From a virus, in the IMG/VR virus record IMGVR_UViG_3300046665_000384, positions 28,974 to 92,973 of that record: DNA of 64,000 nucleotides. The stretch is one strand, 5' to 3'. Below are positions 8,565 through 15,124 of this stretch, in pieces. How positions within the stretch are numbered: the first letter of the stretch is position 1; every line of letters starts with the position of its first letter. A program made the translations under genes and the position numbers. The notes below the pieces were generated by a model. It had not been told where the DNA came from and did not search any database. It saw only the letters and a program-made list of their open reading frames with translations.

Positions 8565-8917
8565 GCGCCGAGTGGAAGCTCAAACGCACCGCGCAGTGCG
8601 CGAAATGCCCTTGGCGTAAGGACGTGGACCCGCACGACATCCCGAACGGCTACTGTGAGACGAAGCATCAGGGCCTCGCCAAGACCATCGCCAAAGGCGA
8701 CCCGCTGGAGCAGCTGCGCGGCAGCGTGCAGCACGTCATGGCATGCCACGAGATGGACGATGCCCATTGCGTCGGCTGGCTGGCCAACCAGCTCGGGCCG
8801 GGCAACAACATCGTCCTGCGCCTGCAAATGCGCACCTGCACGAACGCCAACAAGCTGCGCCTCGTCGGGGAGCAGCACGAGCGGTTCGAGGACACGCTGC
8901 CGGCCACTGAATCATGA
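8561..8917 (+). CDS. DUF6283-like cysteine-rich phage protein
   Basis: 118 residues. CAKCPWRKDVDPHDIPNGYC near the N-terminus, a CHEMD motif near residue 66 and a later cysteine match the pattern of the DUF6283 family, small proteins with a CxxCPWR signature found in phages. The cysteines and His probably bind zinc. The role is unknown. It overlaps the next small gene by ATGA. Confidence 0.6.
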   Translation: MSAEWKLKRTAQCAKCPWRKDVDPHDIPNGYCETKHQGLAKTIAKGDPLEQLRGSVQHVMACHEMDDAHCVGWLANQLGPGNNIVLRLQMRTCTNANKLRLVGEQHERFEDTLPATES

Positions 8918-9081
8918 GCCTCGTCGACTACCTCTACAAGAATCGGACCCAGATGGAACTGGCAAAAGAACTGGCGGCCAAAGCGCATGAGAACGCCGCC
9001 CTGAAGAACCGCGTGCACGAGCTGGAGCACGAGCTGTTCTGGATGCGCGTGGCCGAGCGCCAGCATGGAGAAGGCATATGA
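8914..9081 (+). CDS. Small coiled-coil protein (55 aa)
   Basis: Between two annotated genes, this 56-codon frame starts with ATG overlapping the previous TGA (ATGA) and ends with TGA overlapping the next ATG (ATGA). Residues about 13-45 (MELAKELAAKAHENAALKNR, VHELEHELFWMR) are a clear heptad-patterned coiled coil. The double overlap strongly supports it as a real gene. It is probably an oligomerising accessory factor. Confidence 0.65.
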   Translation: MSLVDYLYKNRTQMELAKELAAKAHENAALKNRVHELEHELFWMRVAERQHGEGI

Positions 9082-9470
9082 TTCACACCCCCGAGCGCAT
9101 CCGGCAGCGCCGCGTCCAGATGCTCGTGCACTCGTACCTGTACTACCAGCTCGATGCGCCTATCGTGTCGGACGACACATGGCAGCGCTGGGCCGATGAG
9201 CTGAGCGCGCTCCAGCGCGAGCACCCGGCCCGCATCCGGTTCTACGATGCCGAGTTCGCCGACTGGGACGGGTCTACTGGGATGCACCTGCCGCGCGACG
9301 AATGGGTGCGCCAGAACGCGCTACGGCTGCGCGCAATCCACGAGCGCGGACATGCACGCCCCGAGCCGGAGAAAACGCCGCCAGCGCCCGATACGCGCCC
9401 GCCAGCCCTATTCGACGCGCCGCCGAAGAAAGCACCAGCGGCCCCGCCGCCGCAAATGTCGCTGTTCTGA
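9078..9470 (+). CDS. NAD-ligase Ia-domain-like protein with C-terminal clamp-binding motif
   Basis: 130 residues. Residues about 15-50 (SYLYYQLDAPIVSDDTWQRW, then ADELSALQREHP) follow the pattern of the Ia subdomain of NAD-dependent DNA ligase (YxxDxPxxSDxxYDxLxxELxxLExxHP), the part that grips nicotinamide mononucleotide. No adenylation domain follows; instead there is a Pro/Ala-rich tail ending in QMSLF at the extreme C-terminus, a near-perfect bacterial sliding-clamp-binding peptide. It may recruit or mimic ligase at the clamp. This reading is inference from motif similarity. Confidence 0.6.
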   Translation: MIHTPERIRQRRVQMLVHSYLYYQLDAPIVSDDTWQRWADELSALQREHPARIRFYDAEFADWDGSTGMHLPRDEWVRQNALRLRAIHERGHARPEPEKTPPAPDTRPPALFDAPPKKAPAAPPPQMSLF

Positions 9471-9480
9471 CCGCAGGACG

Positions 9481-9514
9481 AAAAAAAGCCCCGACTCACG
9501 GGGCTTTTTGTTTT
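9481..9514. terminator. Bidirectional rho-independent terminator
   Basis: AGCCCCG-ACTCA-CGGGGCT is flanked by A7 on the left and T5GT4 on the right, so it can end both the plus-strand accessory operon and the convergent minus-strand cassette. Confidence 0.85.
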
Positions 9515-9524
9515 GCCGGGGGCG

Positions 9525-9920
9525 TCAGTTCCAGCCGACCGGGCAGGAAATGCTCAGGGTCTCGGGACACAATCGCTCGTGCGCATTGGAGACGGGGACG
9601 TGCGAAGCGCTCATCAGGGCCGCGTAGCCCGGCAGGGCGATCACCGAGGCCATCAACATCACCGCGACAGGACTTCGTTCGATGGGCACGGCGGGCTTGA
9701 CCATGCCGGCGGCCAGCTGGGCGCGCTCGACTGCCGCGACGGCCACGACCGGGGCGGTGACAATCGCATCATTGGCGACGACCGAGACGGCGGCCTGCTC
9801 GATGCGCGGCGGGCTGGTACCGGGCGAAGCCGGGACGACCTGTGCGCACACGCTGGCGGCGAAGCCCATCAGTGCGACGGCGGCCAGCGTGACGAGCATG
9901 CGGGATCGGGATTTCAGCAT
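9525..9920 (-). CDS. Secreted/periplasmic hypothetical protein
   Basis: 131 residues with a classic Sec signal peptide: basic LKSRSR, hydrophobic core LVTLAAVALMGFAA, and a likely cleavage after SVCAQ. The mature part is Ala/Val-rich with two closely spaced cysteines near the C-terminus (RLCPETLSISCPVG). It is the last gene of a minus-strand cassette that carries a copy of the putative late promoter, so it is probably expressed during lysis or as a lysogenic-conversion factor. The function is unknown. Confidence 0.6.
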   Translation of the reverse strand: MLKSRSRMLVTLAAVALMGFAASVCAQVVPASPGTSPPRIEQAAVSVVANDAIVTAPVVAVAAVERAQLAAGMVKPAVPIERSPVAVMLMASVIALPGYAALMSASHVPVSNAHERLCPETLSISCPVGWN

Positions 9921-9956
9921 CTTGACTCCTTGGGTTGAGGTTGGACTACGAAGGGA

Positions 9957-10247
9957 TTACGCGGTCACACGGACGGCGTGGGTTGCCGAGCAGCTGATCG
10001 ACGAGGTGCTGATGACCGGCGAATCAGCCGGGCCGGACCAGCTCAGGTAGCCGCTGCACGACACGGAAACGTTCTTGGTGTCGTCGTCCGCCAACAGGTC
10101 GACGACGGCATTGACGTTGGCCAGCACGGCGTCGCGGTCGCGCGCATGCATCGGCTGGTGCGCGAGGACGATTTCATCGAATTTGGCGGCGGCGGCCGCT
10201 TTGACTCCGGCCTTATCTGCTGCTGCGACGGTGAACGAAAAGCTCAT
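9957..10247 (-). CDS. Hypothetical protein of the late-promoter cassette
   Basis: 96 residues. The protein starts MSFSFTVAAADKAGVKAAAA, has a helical region (RDRDAVLANVNAVVDLLADD) and a Ser/Thr-rich beta-like C-terminal half with two cysteines (VSVSCSGYLSWSG, SSISCSATHAV). GAAGGAACCCC stands just before the ATG on this strand. Composition fits a small virion or decoration protein, but this is only an inference from its late-type promoter. Confidence 0.6.
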   Translation of the reverse strand: MSFSFTVAAADKAGVKAAAAAKFDEIVLAHQPMHARDRDAVLANVNAVVDLLADDDTKNVSVSCSGYLSWSGPADSPVISTSSISCSATHAVRVTA

Positions 10248-10285
10248 GGGGTTCCTTCAGGTGGGTTGAACTGCGGAGAAGCCGG

Positions 10286-10432
10286 TTACGAGTGGAGCGA
10301 CAGCCAAAGCCAGAGAAATCGGCACAGGGCGTCCGAGAAGGCCCAGCCGATGGGCAGCGCGCACGCGACGAGGAGGGCGAGCCCGGCGGCGCTGATGCGT
10401 TGTCCGCCTGCACGGCGAAGTCGCATCTTCAT
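10286..10432 (-). CDS. Small membrane protein (48 aa)
   Basis: Short ORF MKMRLRRAGGQRISAAG followed by a hydrophobic span (LALLVACALPIGWAF) and an aromatic tail (LCRFLWLWLSLHS). The basic start and single transmembrane segment suggest an inner-membrane protein. GAGGGA lies 3 bases before ATG 10432. It is the first gene of the minus-strand cassette. The overlapping 66-residue frame at 10213-10413 is a shadow of it. Confidence 0.5.
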   Translation of the reverse strand: MKMRLRRAGGQRISAAGLALLVACALPIGWAFSDALCRFLWLWLSLHS

Positions 10433-10442
10433 TCCCTCATTT

Positions 10443-10456
10443 CGTGAGCGCATACG
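10443..10456. promoter_or_regulatory. Operator dyad (isolated copy)
   Basis: CGTGAGCGCATACG is the same dyad as in the shared-operator promoters but lacks a good -35 box at the right distance on the plus strand. It sits 10 bases upstream of the minus-strand start at 10432, in the leader of the 9.5-10.4 kb cassette, where binding could block transcription. Confidence 0.55.
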
Positions 10457-10512
10457 ATTTGACATAAGATAGATTATGCGAATCTAAGTCATTGATTTTA
10501 AAGGACTTTTAA

Positions 10513-10537
10513 TCGACAATACATTTTCTATTGTCGA
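10513..10537. promoter_or_regulatory. Inverted repeat, likely operator
   Basis: TCGACAATA-7-TATTGTCGA is a perfect 9-bp inverted repeat in the roughly 350-bp gap between divergent units (10433-10785). No U-run follows on either strand, so an operator is more likely than a terminator. The rest of the gap holds a late-type promoter (minus) and a shared-operator promoter (plus). Confidence 0.5.
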
Positions 10538-10651
10538 GTCCGGTTGTTGCGCGAATCCGGCCCGAGAACGTCCCGGAAAACGGTCCCAGAGTGCCTAGCG
10601 GTGATCTGCCCAGCTTCGCGCCCGGTATGGTCGCCACACACTACGGGGATG

Positions 10652-10695
10652 ACTGTACGGCTGGCCCCGGCACGCGCCCGGCGGCGTTTTCCTAA
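10652..10695 (-). promoter_or_regulatory. Putative late promoter (copy 1)
   Basis: On the minus strand TTAGGAAAACG is followed by 27 bases and TACAGT (10657-10652), the spacing found at five other sites. It would transcribe the minus cassette 10432-9525 with a leader of about 210 bases. Confidence 0.65.
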
Positions 10696-10712
10696 CCGCG
10701 CGGCGCTTTCTC

Positions 10713-10742
10713 TTGACAGTTAGTTTCGTGATCGCATACATT
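10713..10742 (+). promoter_or_regulatory. Sigma70 promoter with shared operator (copy 2)
   Basis: TTGACA 10713-10718, 18-base spacer, TACATT 10737-10742. The dyad CGTGATCGCATACA (10727-10740) overlaps the -10 box as in the other copies. Confidence 0.8.
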
Positions 10743-10785
10743 ATGCGCAGTTAAGCGCGAGACGCGGCATTACACGGAGAATTTG

Positions 10786-10995
10786 ATGGACAAGAGCAGG
10801 ATCAGGGTCGCGAGAAACACCTACGGCAATTACGTGGGCTTCATCGGCTCGAAGGCGGCCGAGCAGTTCGGCGAGGACGAGTTCCGCGCAACGCAATGGC
10901 TGAGCGACCGTCTCAACGAGGGCGGATTCGTCCTGTCGGCGAAAAGCGATGTGACCATGCGCGATGTCGAGCGCCACCGCGCGAACGTCGCATGA
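10786..10995 (+). CDS. Hypothetical small protein
   Basis: 69 residues; ATG 10786 follows ACGGAGA (10774-10780) at good distance. The sequence reads as a beta-rich start (RIRVARNTYGNYVGFIGSKA) then a helix (ATQWLSDRLNEGG), a layout common to small phage proteins that accompany shared-operator promoters. The function is unknown. It overlaps the next gene by ATGA. Confidence 0.6.
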   Translation: MDKSRIRVARNTYGNYVGFIGSKAAEQFGEDEFRATQWLSDRLNEGGFVLSAKSDVTMRDVERHRANVA

Positions 10996-11303
10996 CGAAG
11001 GCCCCTAGCACCATGCTGCTGAACCTCAGTTCCCTCATGCTCCGCCTGCTGGCGCAGCACGCACCCCTCGGCAGCTTGCTTGCGAAGATCGGCATGCAGC
11101 TGCGCCACCGCCACGACGCCGCCAGCGGGGTCCAGATCATGGCCGACGACAGCGACGCCGCGTGCATCGCCCGGTGCGCGCTGGATCGGTTCGAGGCACT
11201 GGGCCACGCCATTGCCGCCGCCGAGACTGACGCGGACAAGGAACCGCTGTTCATCGAGTACCACGCGTGGCGCGCGCTCGTGCGCCAGCTGCCGCCGGCT
11301 TGA
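10992..11303 (+). CDS. Hypothetical helical protein
   Basis: 103 residues with an N-terminal amphipathic, Leu-rich segment (MLLNLSSLMLRLLAQHAP, LGSLLAKIGMQL) and a helical remainder containing two Cys (AACIARCALDRFEALGHAIA). It may associate with membrane or form a helical bundle. The gene ends inside the -35 region of the promoter for the structured RNA that follows. Confidence 0.55.
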   Translation: MTKAPSTMLLNLSSLMLRLLAQHAPLGSLLAKIGMQLRHRHDAASGVQIMADDSDAACIARCALDRFEALGHAIAAAETDADKEPLFIEYHAWRALVRQLPPA

Positions 11304-11328
11304 GCGCCCGCCGGGTCCGTGCTAAAGT
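11300..11328 (+). promoter_or_regulatory. Sigma70 promoter of structured RNA
   Basis: TTGAGC 11300-11305 and TAAAGT 11323-11328 with a 17-base spacer. Transcription would start near 11335, directly before the first long stem of the RNA. Confidence 0.65.
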
Positions 11329-11334
11329 ACCCGG

Positions 11335-11660
11335 CAACCACACGGCTGGCATCTACCGAGGAGCGAGAACACACACAGGTAATGCTGGTGCAGTGCGCGG
11401 GCGGATAGGTGGGGTAGTCGCCAGCCGTGTGGTGATCCACGAAGAAGCGGGAGAAAGACGGCCCTTGAATCCCTCGACAAACAATAGCAGCAGTAAGTGG
11501 GCCTAGCCGGGGTGGGACCGGCAAGTAATAAGCCACTTCGCATGAAGGCTGAGCAGGCTACGAGTTAGCGCTTGCTGTCGGTAGTGGCCGGTTCGATCCC
11601 GGCAGCCGCGAAGATTGGAAACCGTCCGTAAGCCCCGGCCCCGCGCCGGGGCTTTTGTTT
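11335..11660 (+). ncRNA. Structured RNA with tRNA-like T-arm, family unassigned
   Basis: The 564-bp gap 11304-11867 has no credible protein gene but strong RNA structure. CCACACGGCTGGC (11338-11350) pairs perfectly with GCCAGCCGTGTGG (11420-11432). A second domain has AAGTGG (11495-11500)/CCACTT (11533-11538) enclosing GCCGG/CCGGC. The 3' domain pairs CTTCGC (11536-11541) and GGCTG (11547-11551) with CAGCCGCGAAG (11603-11613), around a T-arm GCCGG-TTCGATC-CCGGC (11587-11603) whose loop matches the tRNA T-loop consensus exactly. A strong promoter precedes it and a terminator ends it. No anticodon arm or CCA is present, so it is not an ordinary tRNA. A bacterial Y-RNA-like or tmRNA-like molecule is possible; a new family is also possible. 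Confidence 0.7.
11631..11660 (+). terminator. Terminator of the structured RNA
   Basis: AGCCCCGGC-CCCGC-GCCGGGGCT (11631-11653) followed by TTTGTTTT, a strong rho-independent terminator. Confidence 0.85.
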
Positions 11661-11790
11661 TCGTCCTGCGAATTCCACAGGGCGGCCGAAATCGACCGCT
11701 TGCGGCCGCCCTCGCCGGCCATGTCCAAAACCATGCCTTTCCAGTTTTGGATGCGCCCCAACTTTCGCACACCGATATTGCACAAATTGC

Positions 11791-11819
11791 TTGACAGCAG
11801 TTTTGTGAGCGCATACATT
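11791..11819 (+). promoter_or_regulatory. Sigma70 promoter with shared operator (copy 3)
   Basis: TTGACA 11791-11796, 17-base spacer, TACATT 11814-11819. The dyad TGTGAGCGCATACA lies at 11804-11817, covering most of the -10 box. Confidence 0.8.
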
Positions 11820-11867
11820 TATACCTATACGGCGCAAAGGCGTCGCAACTTTTGGAGAACAGATCAA

Positions 11868-12131
11868 ATGGCCGCGAATACCGAACTGACGAAATCGCAA
11901 CAGGCTGTGATCGATGCCATGAACGATGGCGCAAGGCTTGCCGTTGATCCGATTACGGGCGCACACCTGATCCGCTCATCCGAGCTGGCTAAAAAGCATG
12001 GCGTAGCACCAATGGAGCGGGTAAGCATCAAGACGTTCGACGCCTTGCGCAGCAAGCGTGCCATCAAGCGCCCGATCAAAGGCGGCACGGAGTTCACTTT
12101 CAACGGCTACGGAGATTTCATCGTCGCCTGA
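11868..12131 (+). CDS. Hypothetical protein with helix-turn-helix-like segment
   Basis: 87 residues; TGGAG (11853-11857) precedes ATG 11868. The segment LTKSQQAVIDAMNDGARLAV, then LIRSSELAKKHGVAPMERVS, resembles a winged-helix or MarR-like reading head, but it is short and the match is weak. It is the first gene after a shared-operator promoter and could be its autoregulator; that is speculation. Confidence 0.55.
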   Translation: MAANTELTKSQQAVIDAMNDGARLAVDPITGAHLIRSSELAKKHGVAPMERVSIKTFDALRSKRAIKRPIKGGTEFTFNGYGDFIVA

Positions 12132-12158
12132 ACATTAGCCCACCAAGTACCAGTCCAC

Positions 12159-12178
12159 GGCCGCCACGAGCGGCCTTT
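12159..12178 (+). terminator. Terminator-like hairpin of the repeated module
   Basis: GGCCGC-CACGA-GCGGCC followed by TTT. The same loop CACGA and position ahead of a GCGGCGCgC leader are found at 4153 and 15389. Confidence 0.5.
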
Positions 12179-12221
12179 GCCAGTAGAAGCGGCGCGCAGC
12201 GCTGCACAACGGAGAAACCCG

Positions 12222-12401
12222 ATGGCTACCCCAGAATCACAACTGATTGCCGCGCTAGAGCGCATCCGCGCCGGCCGCGTTGCACCGAACATGACTGACC
12301 GCCTGAGCGACACCGAAATGGCGCGCATTGCACACGAGGCCCTGACCGCTGCCGGCGTCGGGGCGAAGATCACCCCAGAAGCCCTGATGATCCTGAAGTG
12401 A
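12222..12401 (+). CDS. Small hypothetical protein (59 aa)
   Basis: ACGGAGAAACCCG ATG gives a good ribosome site. The product (ESQLIAALERIRAGRVAPNM, SDTEMARIAHEALTAAGVGA) is helical and resembles short phage proteins whose gene follows a leader hairpin. It overlaps the next gene through GTGA. Confidence 0.55.
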   Translation: MATPESQLIAALERIRAGRVAPNMTDRLSDTEMARIAHEALTAAGVGAKITPEALMILK

Positions 12402-12961
12402 TCAATATGAAGTGCGCGATCCTTTTCCCGCATCACTGCTTGGGCGATCCGCGCGACGCGGAGGGATGCCGCCTGCCGAACAACCACGCCGGGCCGCATG
12501 AATTCGTCGCCGCCGATGGCCGCGTGATGCAGTGGGAAACCGATTTGGAATGCTCCTGCGAACACTGCATGGAAGGCTACGGCGACTACTGCACCACGTA
12601 CTGGCCGAAAGTGCGCGTGTTCGCGTTCTGCCGCTCGATGCCGGGCGAGCCCTCGATGCGCACGCAGCTGGAGGCCATTCAGGCGGCCATCGGTACCGAC
12701 GTCGACGCCGACTGCATCATTGAAGACGGCTCGCCGGCCCTCTCGCCGCCATCCAAGCGCCCGGCGCTGCGCCAGCTGCTGGAGACCGCCGCGCGCGGGG
12801 ATCGCGTCATCGTCGCGGCGTCCCGGCTGCTGGCCCTGACCCGCGCGGAGGTGCGCGCCGTCATCAAGCAATTCGACCGCGCAGGCGTTCAGGTGTCGTC
12901 GCTGGACGATGGCGACCTGAACGGCCTACGCCCCAATGGAGATTTTCAAGGAACCCTATGA
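12398..12961 (+). CDS. Degenerate serine-recombinase N-domain fused to Cys-rich segment
   Basis: 187 residues from GTG 12398 (overlapping the previous TGA); ATG 12407 is an alternative. The first about 70 residues contain eight Cys/His (FPHHC, CSCEHC, DYC), a likely metal site. Residues about 72-175 (VRVFAFCRSMPGEPSMRTQL, RPALRQLLETAARGDRVIVA, QFDRAGVQVSSL) align along their length with the catalytic domain of the resolvase encoded at 14206. The key residues differ: YCRVS is FCRSM, replacing the nucleophilic serine position by Met, and LDRLGR is SRLLAL. It lacks the C-terminal DNA-binding helix. It is probably catalytically dead and may modulate the active enzyme. Confidence 0.6.
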   Translation: MINMKCAILFPHHCLGDPRDAEGCRLPNNHAGPHEFVAADGRVMQWETDLECSCEHCMEGYGDYCTTYWPKVRVFAFCRSMPGEPSMRTQLEAIQAAIGTDVDADCIIEDGSPALSPPSKRPALRQLLETAARGDRVIVAASRLLALTRAEVRAVIKQFDRAGVQVSSLDDGDLNGLRPNGDFQGTL

Positions 12962-13452
12962 CGACCAAGTCGAAGAACCTCACCGACGATAATCAACCAG
13001 AAACCGCGCAAGACGCACAGCGCGACCTGACGCACATCGCCGCCTACCTGCGCGAGACCAGCGCACCTCAAACGCTGGTCAACCGCCTGATGGCCGTGAG
13101 CCAGTTCATCAAGACAAACAGCACTGCGCCCGCGTCGACAGCCGAGCTGGCCGCCGCCCAGCGCCACACCTACGCCAGCATCGCGAACAGCATGACCGGC
13201 AAGCACCGCGACGAAAAGCACACCGAATACGTCACGCTGGCGGATGCCGAGGCGGCCGTGCGCGCGGCCTCGGATCGAAAATCCGTGCTGCTGAAGGCCG
13301 CCTATGACCTGCTGGCGAAGCAACGCGACTCCGGGTACGTGCTGAACCTGCTGCAAGAAACGGCCTTCTACGATGATGCGGACTGCGATGGCTACTGCCT
13401 CATGGAAGAAATCGCGGACGAGCTGGGCATCGACACGGATGCGCAAGCATGA
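12958..13452 (+). CDS. Hypothetical phage protein
   Basis: 164 residues, ATGA overlaps at both ends. The first 65 residues are helical (RDLTHIAAYLRETSAPQTLV); the rest (YVTLADAEAAVRAASDRKSV, LLQETAFYDDADCDGYCLME) is acidic toward the C-terminus. Modules of this type recur in phage accessory operons. The function is unknown. Confidence 0.6.
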   Translation: MTTKSKNLTDDNQPETAQDAQRDLTHIAAYLRETSAPQTLVNRLMAVSQFIKTNSTAPASTAELAAAQRHTYASIANSMTGKHRDEKHTEYVTLADAEAAVRAASDRKSVLLKAAYDLLAKQRDSGYVLNLLQETAFYDDADCDGYCLMEEIADELGIDTDAQA

Positions 13453-13997
13453 GCGCCGTCAGCGAAGCGCTGATGCGCCGCATCGGCAAGATTAAAGCGC
13501 TGGCCGAGCGTGGCGTGGATGGCGAACAGGCCGCTGCACAGGCGATGCTGGAAAACATCCTGTCGCGCCACAATCTGACGATGGCCGACATCGAGGACAC
13601 CGCGCCGGTTCGTAGCTGGGTCGAGGTGAAGTTTTCAGGCGAGCATGAGCGCACACTCATGGGCCAGATTGTGCGCAAGGTGACACAGCAGAACGACCTC
13701 TACATTAAGCGCCAAAAGGGCACGCGAGCCCGCTACTACGTCGAGCTGTCGCCGGCCGAGCATGTCGAGGTCGAATTCTTGTTCGAGGTGATGCGCCGCG
13801 CGCTTGCCGATGAATTCGACAAAGTGCTGTCCGCCTTCATCTACCGCAATGACCTCTTTGGCCCCAGTGCCGAGAGCGACGAAGACGAGGAGCACCCGGC
13901 CGCGCGGACGCCTGAGCAGGTCGCCCGCTCGCGCCAGATTGCGGCGATGGCGATGCACATGAGCCCTGTCAACGTACGGAAAGCAATCGAATCATGA
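13449..13997 (+). CDS. DUF2786 domain protein
   Basis: 182 residues. Residues about 8-48 ([32 protein letters not shown]) match DUF2786, a short helical domain found in phage and bacterial proteins. The middle ([40 protein letters not shown]) matches the companion region usually found after it. The role is not established; association with DNA metabolism has been suggested from context in other genomes. It is coupled by ATGA to both neighbours. Confidence 0.7.
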   Translation: MSAVSEALMRRIGKIKALAERGVDGEQAAAQAMLENILSRHNLTMADIEDTAPVRSWVEVKFSGEHERTLMGQIVRKVTQQNDLYIKRQKGTRARYYVELSPAEHVEVEFLFEVMRRALADEFDKVLSAFIYRNDLFGPSAESDEDEEHPAARTPEQVARSRQIAAMAMHMSPVNVRKAIES

Positions 13998-14209
13998 GCA
14001 TCGTCTATTCCGCCGATGTGTTCTGCGACGGCGAATGCGCCGGCCTCTGGACGCACGGGGCCACCGGATCGGCGGCCCCGACGAAGACCGAAGCACGCGC
14101 GAACGCCGCCCACTCGGGCTATGTCCACCACAAAGGCAAGGACTACTGCCCGGCATGCTGGAAAGCGCTCGCCGCCAAACAAAACGAACCCGAGGAGGCC
14201 CACCAGTGA
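13994..14209 (+). CDS. Small zinc-binding-like protein
   Basis: 71 residues with CDGEC near the N-terminus and YCPACW near the C-terminus, suggesting one zinc knuckle made from two separated cysteine pairs. It ends at TGA overlapping the GTG start of the resolvase gene, so its translation is coupled to the resolvase. The function is unknown. Confidence 0.6.
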   Translation: MSIVYSADVFCDGECAGLWTHGATGSAAPTKTEARANAAHSGYVHHKGKDYCPACWKALAAKQNEPEEAHQ

Positions 14210-14799
14210 GCCGTGTTTTTGCCTACTGCCGCGTGTCGACGACGGACCAGACCACCGACAACCAGCGCGCGGAAATCGTCACCGCTGGGTACGCCATCGA
14301 GCCCCAGCGCGTCATCACGGAGACGATCAGCGGCTCCGTTGCGGCGAAGTCGCGCCCCGGCTTCAAAAAGCTGCTGGACCGGCTGGAGCGCGACGACGTG
14401 CTGATCGTGACGAAGCTGGACCGCCTCGGGCGCAACGCGTTCGACGTGCGCGGGACAGTGGAACACCTCGCCAGCATCGGCGTGCGCGTGCACTGCCTCG
14501 CGCTGGGCGGCATCGACCTCACCAGTGCGGCCGGCAGGATGACCATGCAAGTGATCGCCGCCGTCGCCGAGTTCGAGCGCGACCTGCTCATCGAGCGCAC
14601 GAATGCTGGCCTACGCACGGCGGTCGCGAAAGGAAAGCGCCTCGGCAGGCCACCCGCCCTGAACGAAGAAGACCGGGAACAGGCCCTCGCGCTGCTGGCG
14701 GTTGGCGTGCCCGTGTCCGAGGTGGCGCGCGACCTCGGCACCTCCCGCGCGACCATCATCCGCGTGCGCGACGCCGCACAGGAAGCAGCCCCGGCGTGA
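14206..14799 (+). CDS. Serine recombinase (resolvase/invertase family)
   Basis: 197 residues, the usual length for the family. [13 protein letters not shown] at the N-terminus places the nucleophilic serine at residue 11; TKLDRLGRN carries the conserved arginines, [20 protein letters not shown] is the dimer-interface helix start, and [20 protein letters not shown] followed by [19 protein letters not shown] is the C-terminal helix-turn-helix. It should cut and rejoin DNA at a two- or three-subsite res locus. In a phage-plasmid its likely job is resolving multimers, as Cre does for P1; fibre-gene inversion is an alternative. I found no convincing res site. Confidence 0.9.
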   Translation: MSRVFAYCRVSTTDQTTDNQRAEIVTAGYAIEPQRVITETISGSVAAKSRPGFKKLLDRLERDDVLIVTKLDRLGRNAFDVRGTVEHLASIGVRVHCLALGGIDLTSAAGRMTMQVIAAVAEFERDLLIERTNAGLRTAVAKGKRLGRPPALNEEDREQALALLAVGVPVSEVARDLGTSRATIIRVRDAAQEAAPA

Positions 14800-14823
14800 T
14801 TGCCGGCGCAGCACCAGACCGAG

Positions 14824-14846
14824 GCCCGGCACGTCCGGGCTTTTTT
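14824..14846 (+). terminator. Rho-independent terminator after resolvase
   Basis: GCCCGG-CACGT-CCGGGC followed by six T residues. Confidence 0.85.
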
Positions 14847-14874
14847 CGTGTCACGTCACAGAAATAAAAGATTC

Positions 14875-14904
14875 TTGACAGCTCTATTTGTGATCGCATA
14901 CATT
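14875..14904 (+). promoter_or_regulatory. Sigma70 promoter with shared operator (copy 4)
   Basis: TTGACA 14875-14880, 18-base spacer, TACATT 14899-14904, dyad TGTGATCGCATACA 14889-14902. It is followed by the leader CGGCGCACTGGGCGCGGCG also seen before the gene at 4223. Confidence 0.8.
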
Positions 14905-14954
14905 AATGCACATTGCGGCGCACTGGGCGCGGCGAATACTGAAAGGGCAGGATC

Positions 14955-15077
14955 ATGAGCAAAAAGCAGTTCGCAAAACTGGCTGCAAAATTCGGAGGCT
15001 GGATGGAGGGCGACGTAGCGCGCTTCCCGACTGTATGGGCAAAGCAGGAATTTGAGAAGGCACTTGCTGCCGCCTAA
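14955..15077 (+). CDS. Small hypothetical protein (40 aa)
   Basis: AAAGGGCAG precedes ATG 14955. The product SKKQFAKLAAKFGGWMEGDV followed by ARFPTVWAKQEFEKAL is amphipathic and basic. It follows a strong promoter and is followed by a UUCG hairpin after TAA, the same layout as the genes at 3874 and 4223, which supports translation. No homologue is recognised. Confidence 0.55.
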   Translation: MSKKQFAKLAAKFGGWMEGDVARFPTVWAKQEFEKALAAA

Positions 15078-15124
15078 ACACCAACCCGCGCCCGCTTCGG
15101 TGGGCGCGCTTTTAGGAGCCGAGA

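Noticed and set aside
10213-10413. 66-residue minus-strand ORF
   Set aside because: It overlaps both neighbours in another frame; the 48-residue membrane-protein frame (10286-10432) has a better start and composition.
11267-11506. 79-residue ORF across the structured RNA, ending NNSSSKWA
   Set aside because: It lacks a ribosome site, crosses the RNA promoter and long helix, and is low in protein-like character. A tmRNA tag role was considered but the flanking ends do not pair as in tmRNA.
11536-11613. Ordinary tRNA gene
   Set aside because: The T-arm is perfect but there is no anticodon stem-loop, no regular D-arm and the acceptor-like helix carries a 5-base bulge. Kept as a tRNA-like part of a larger RNA.
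14800-14954. Resolvase res site downstream of the recombinase gene
   Set aside because: I looked for paired inverted 12-bp half-sites but found only the terminator and the shared-operator promoter.
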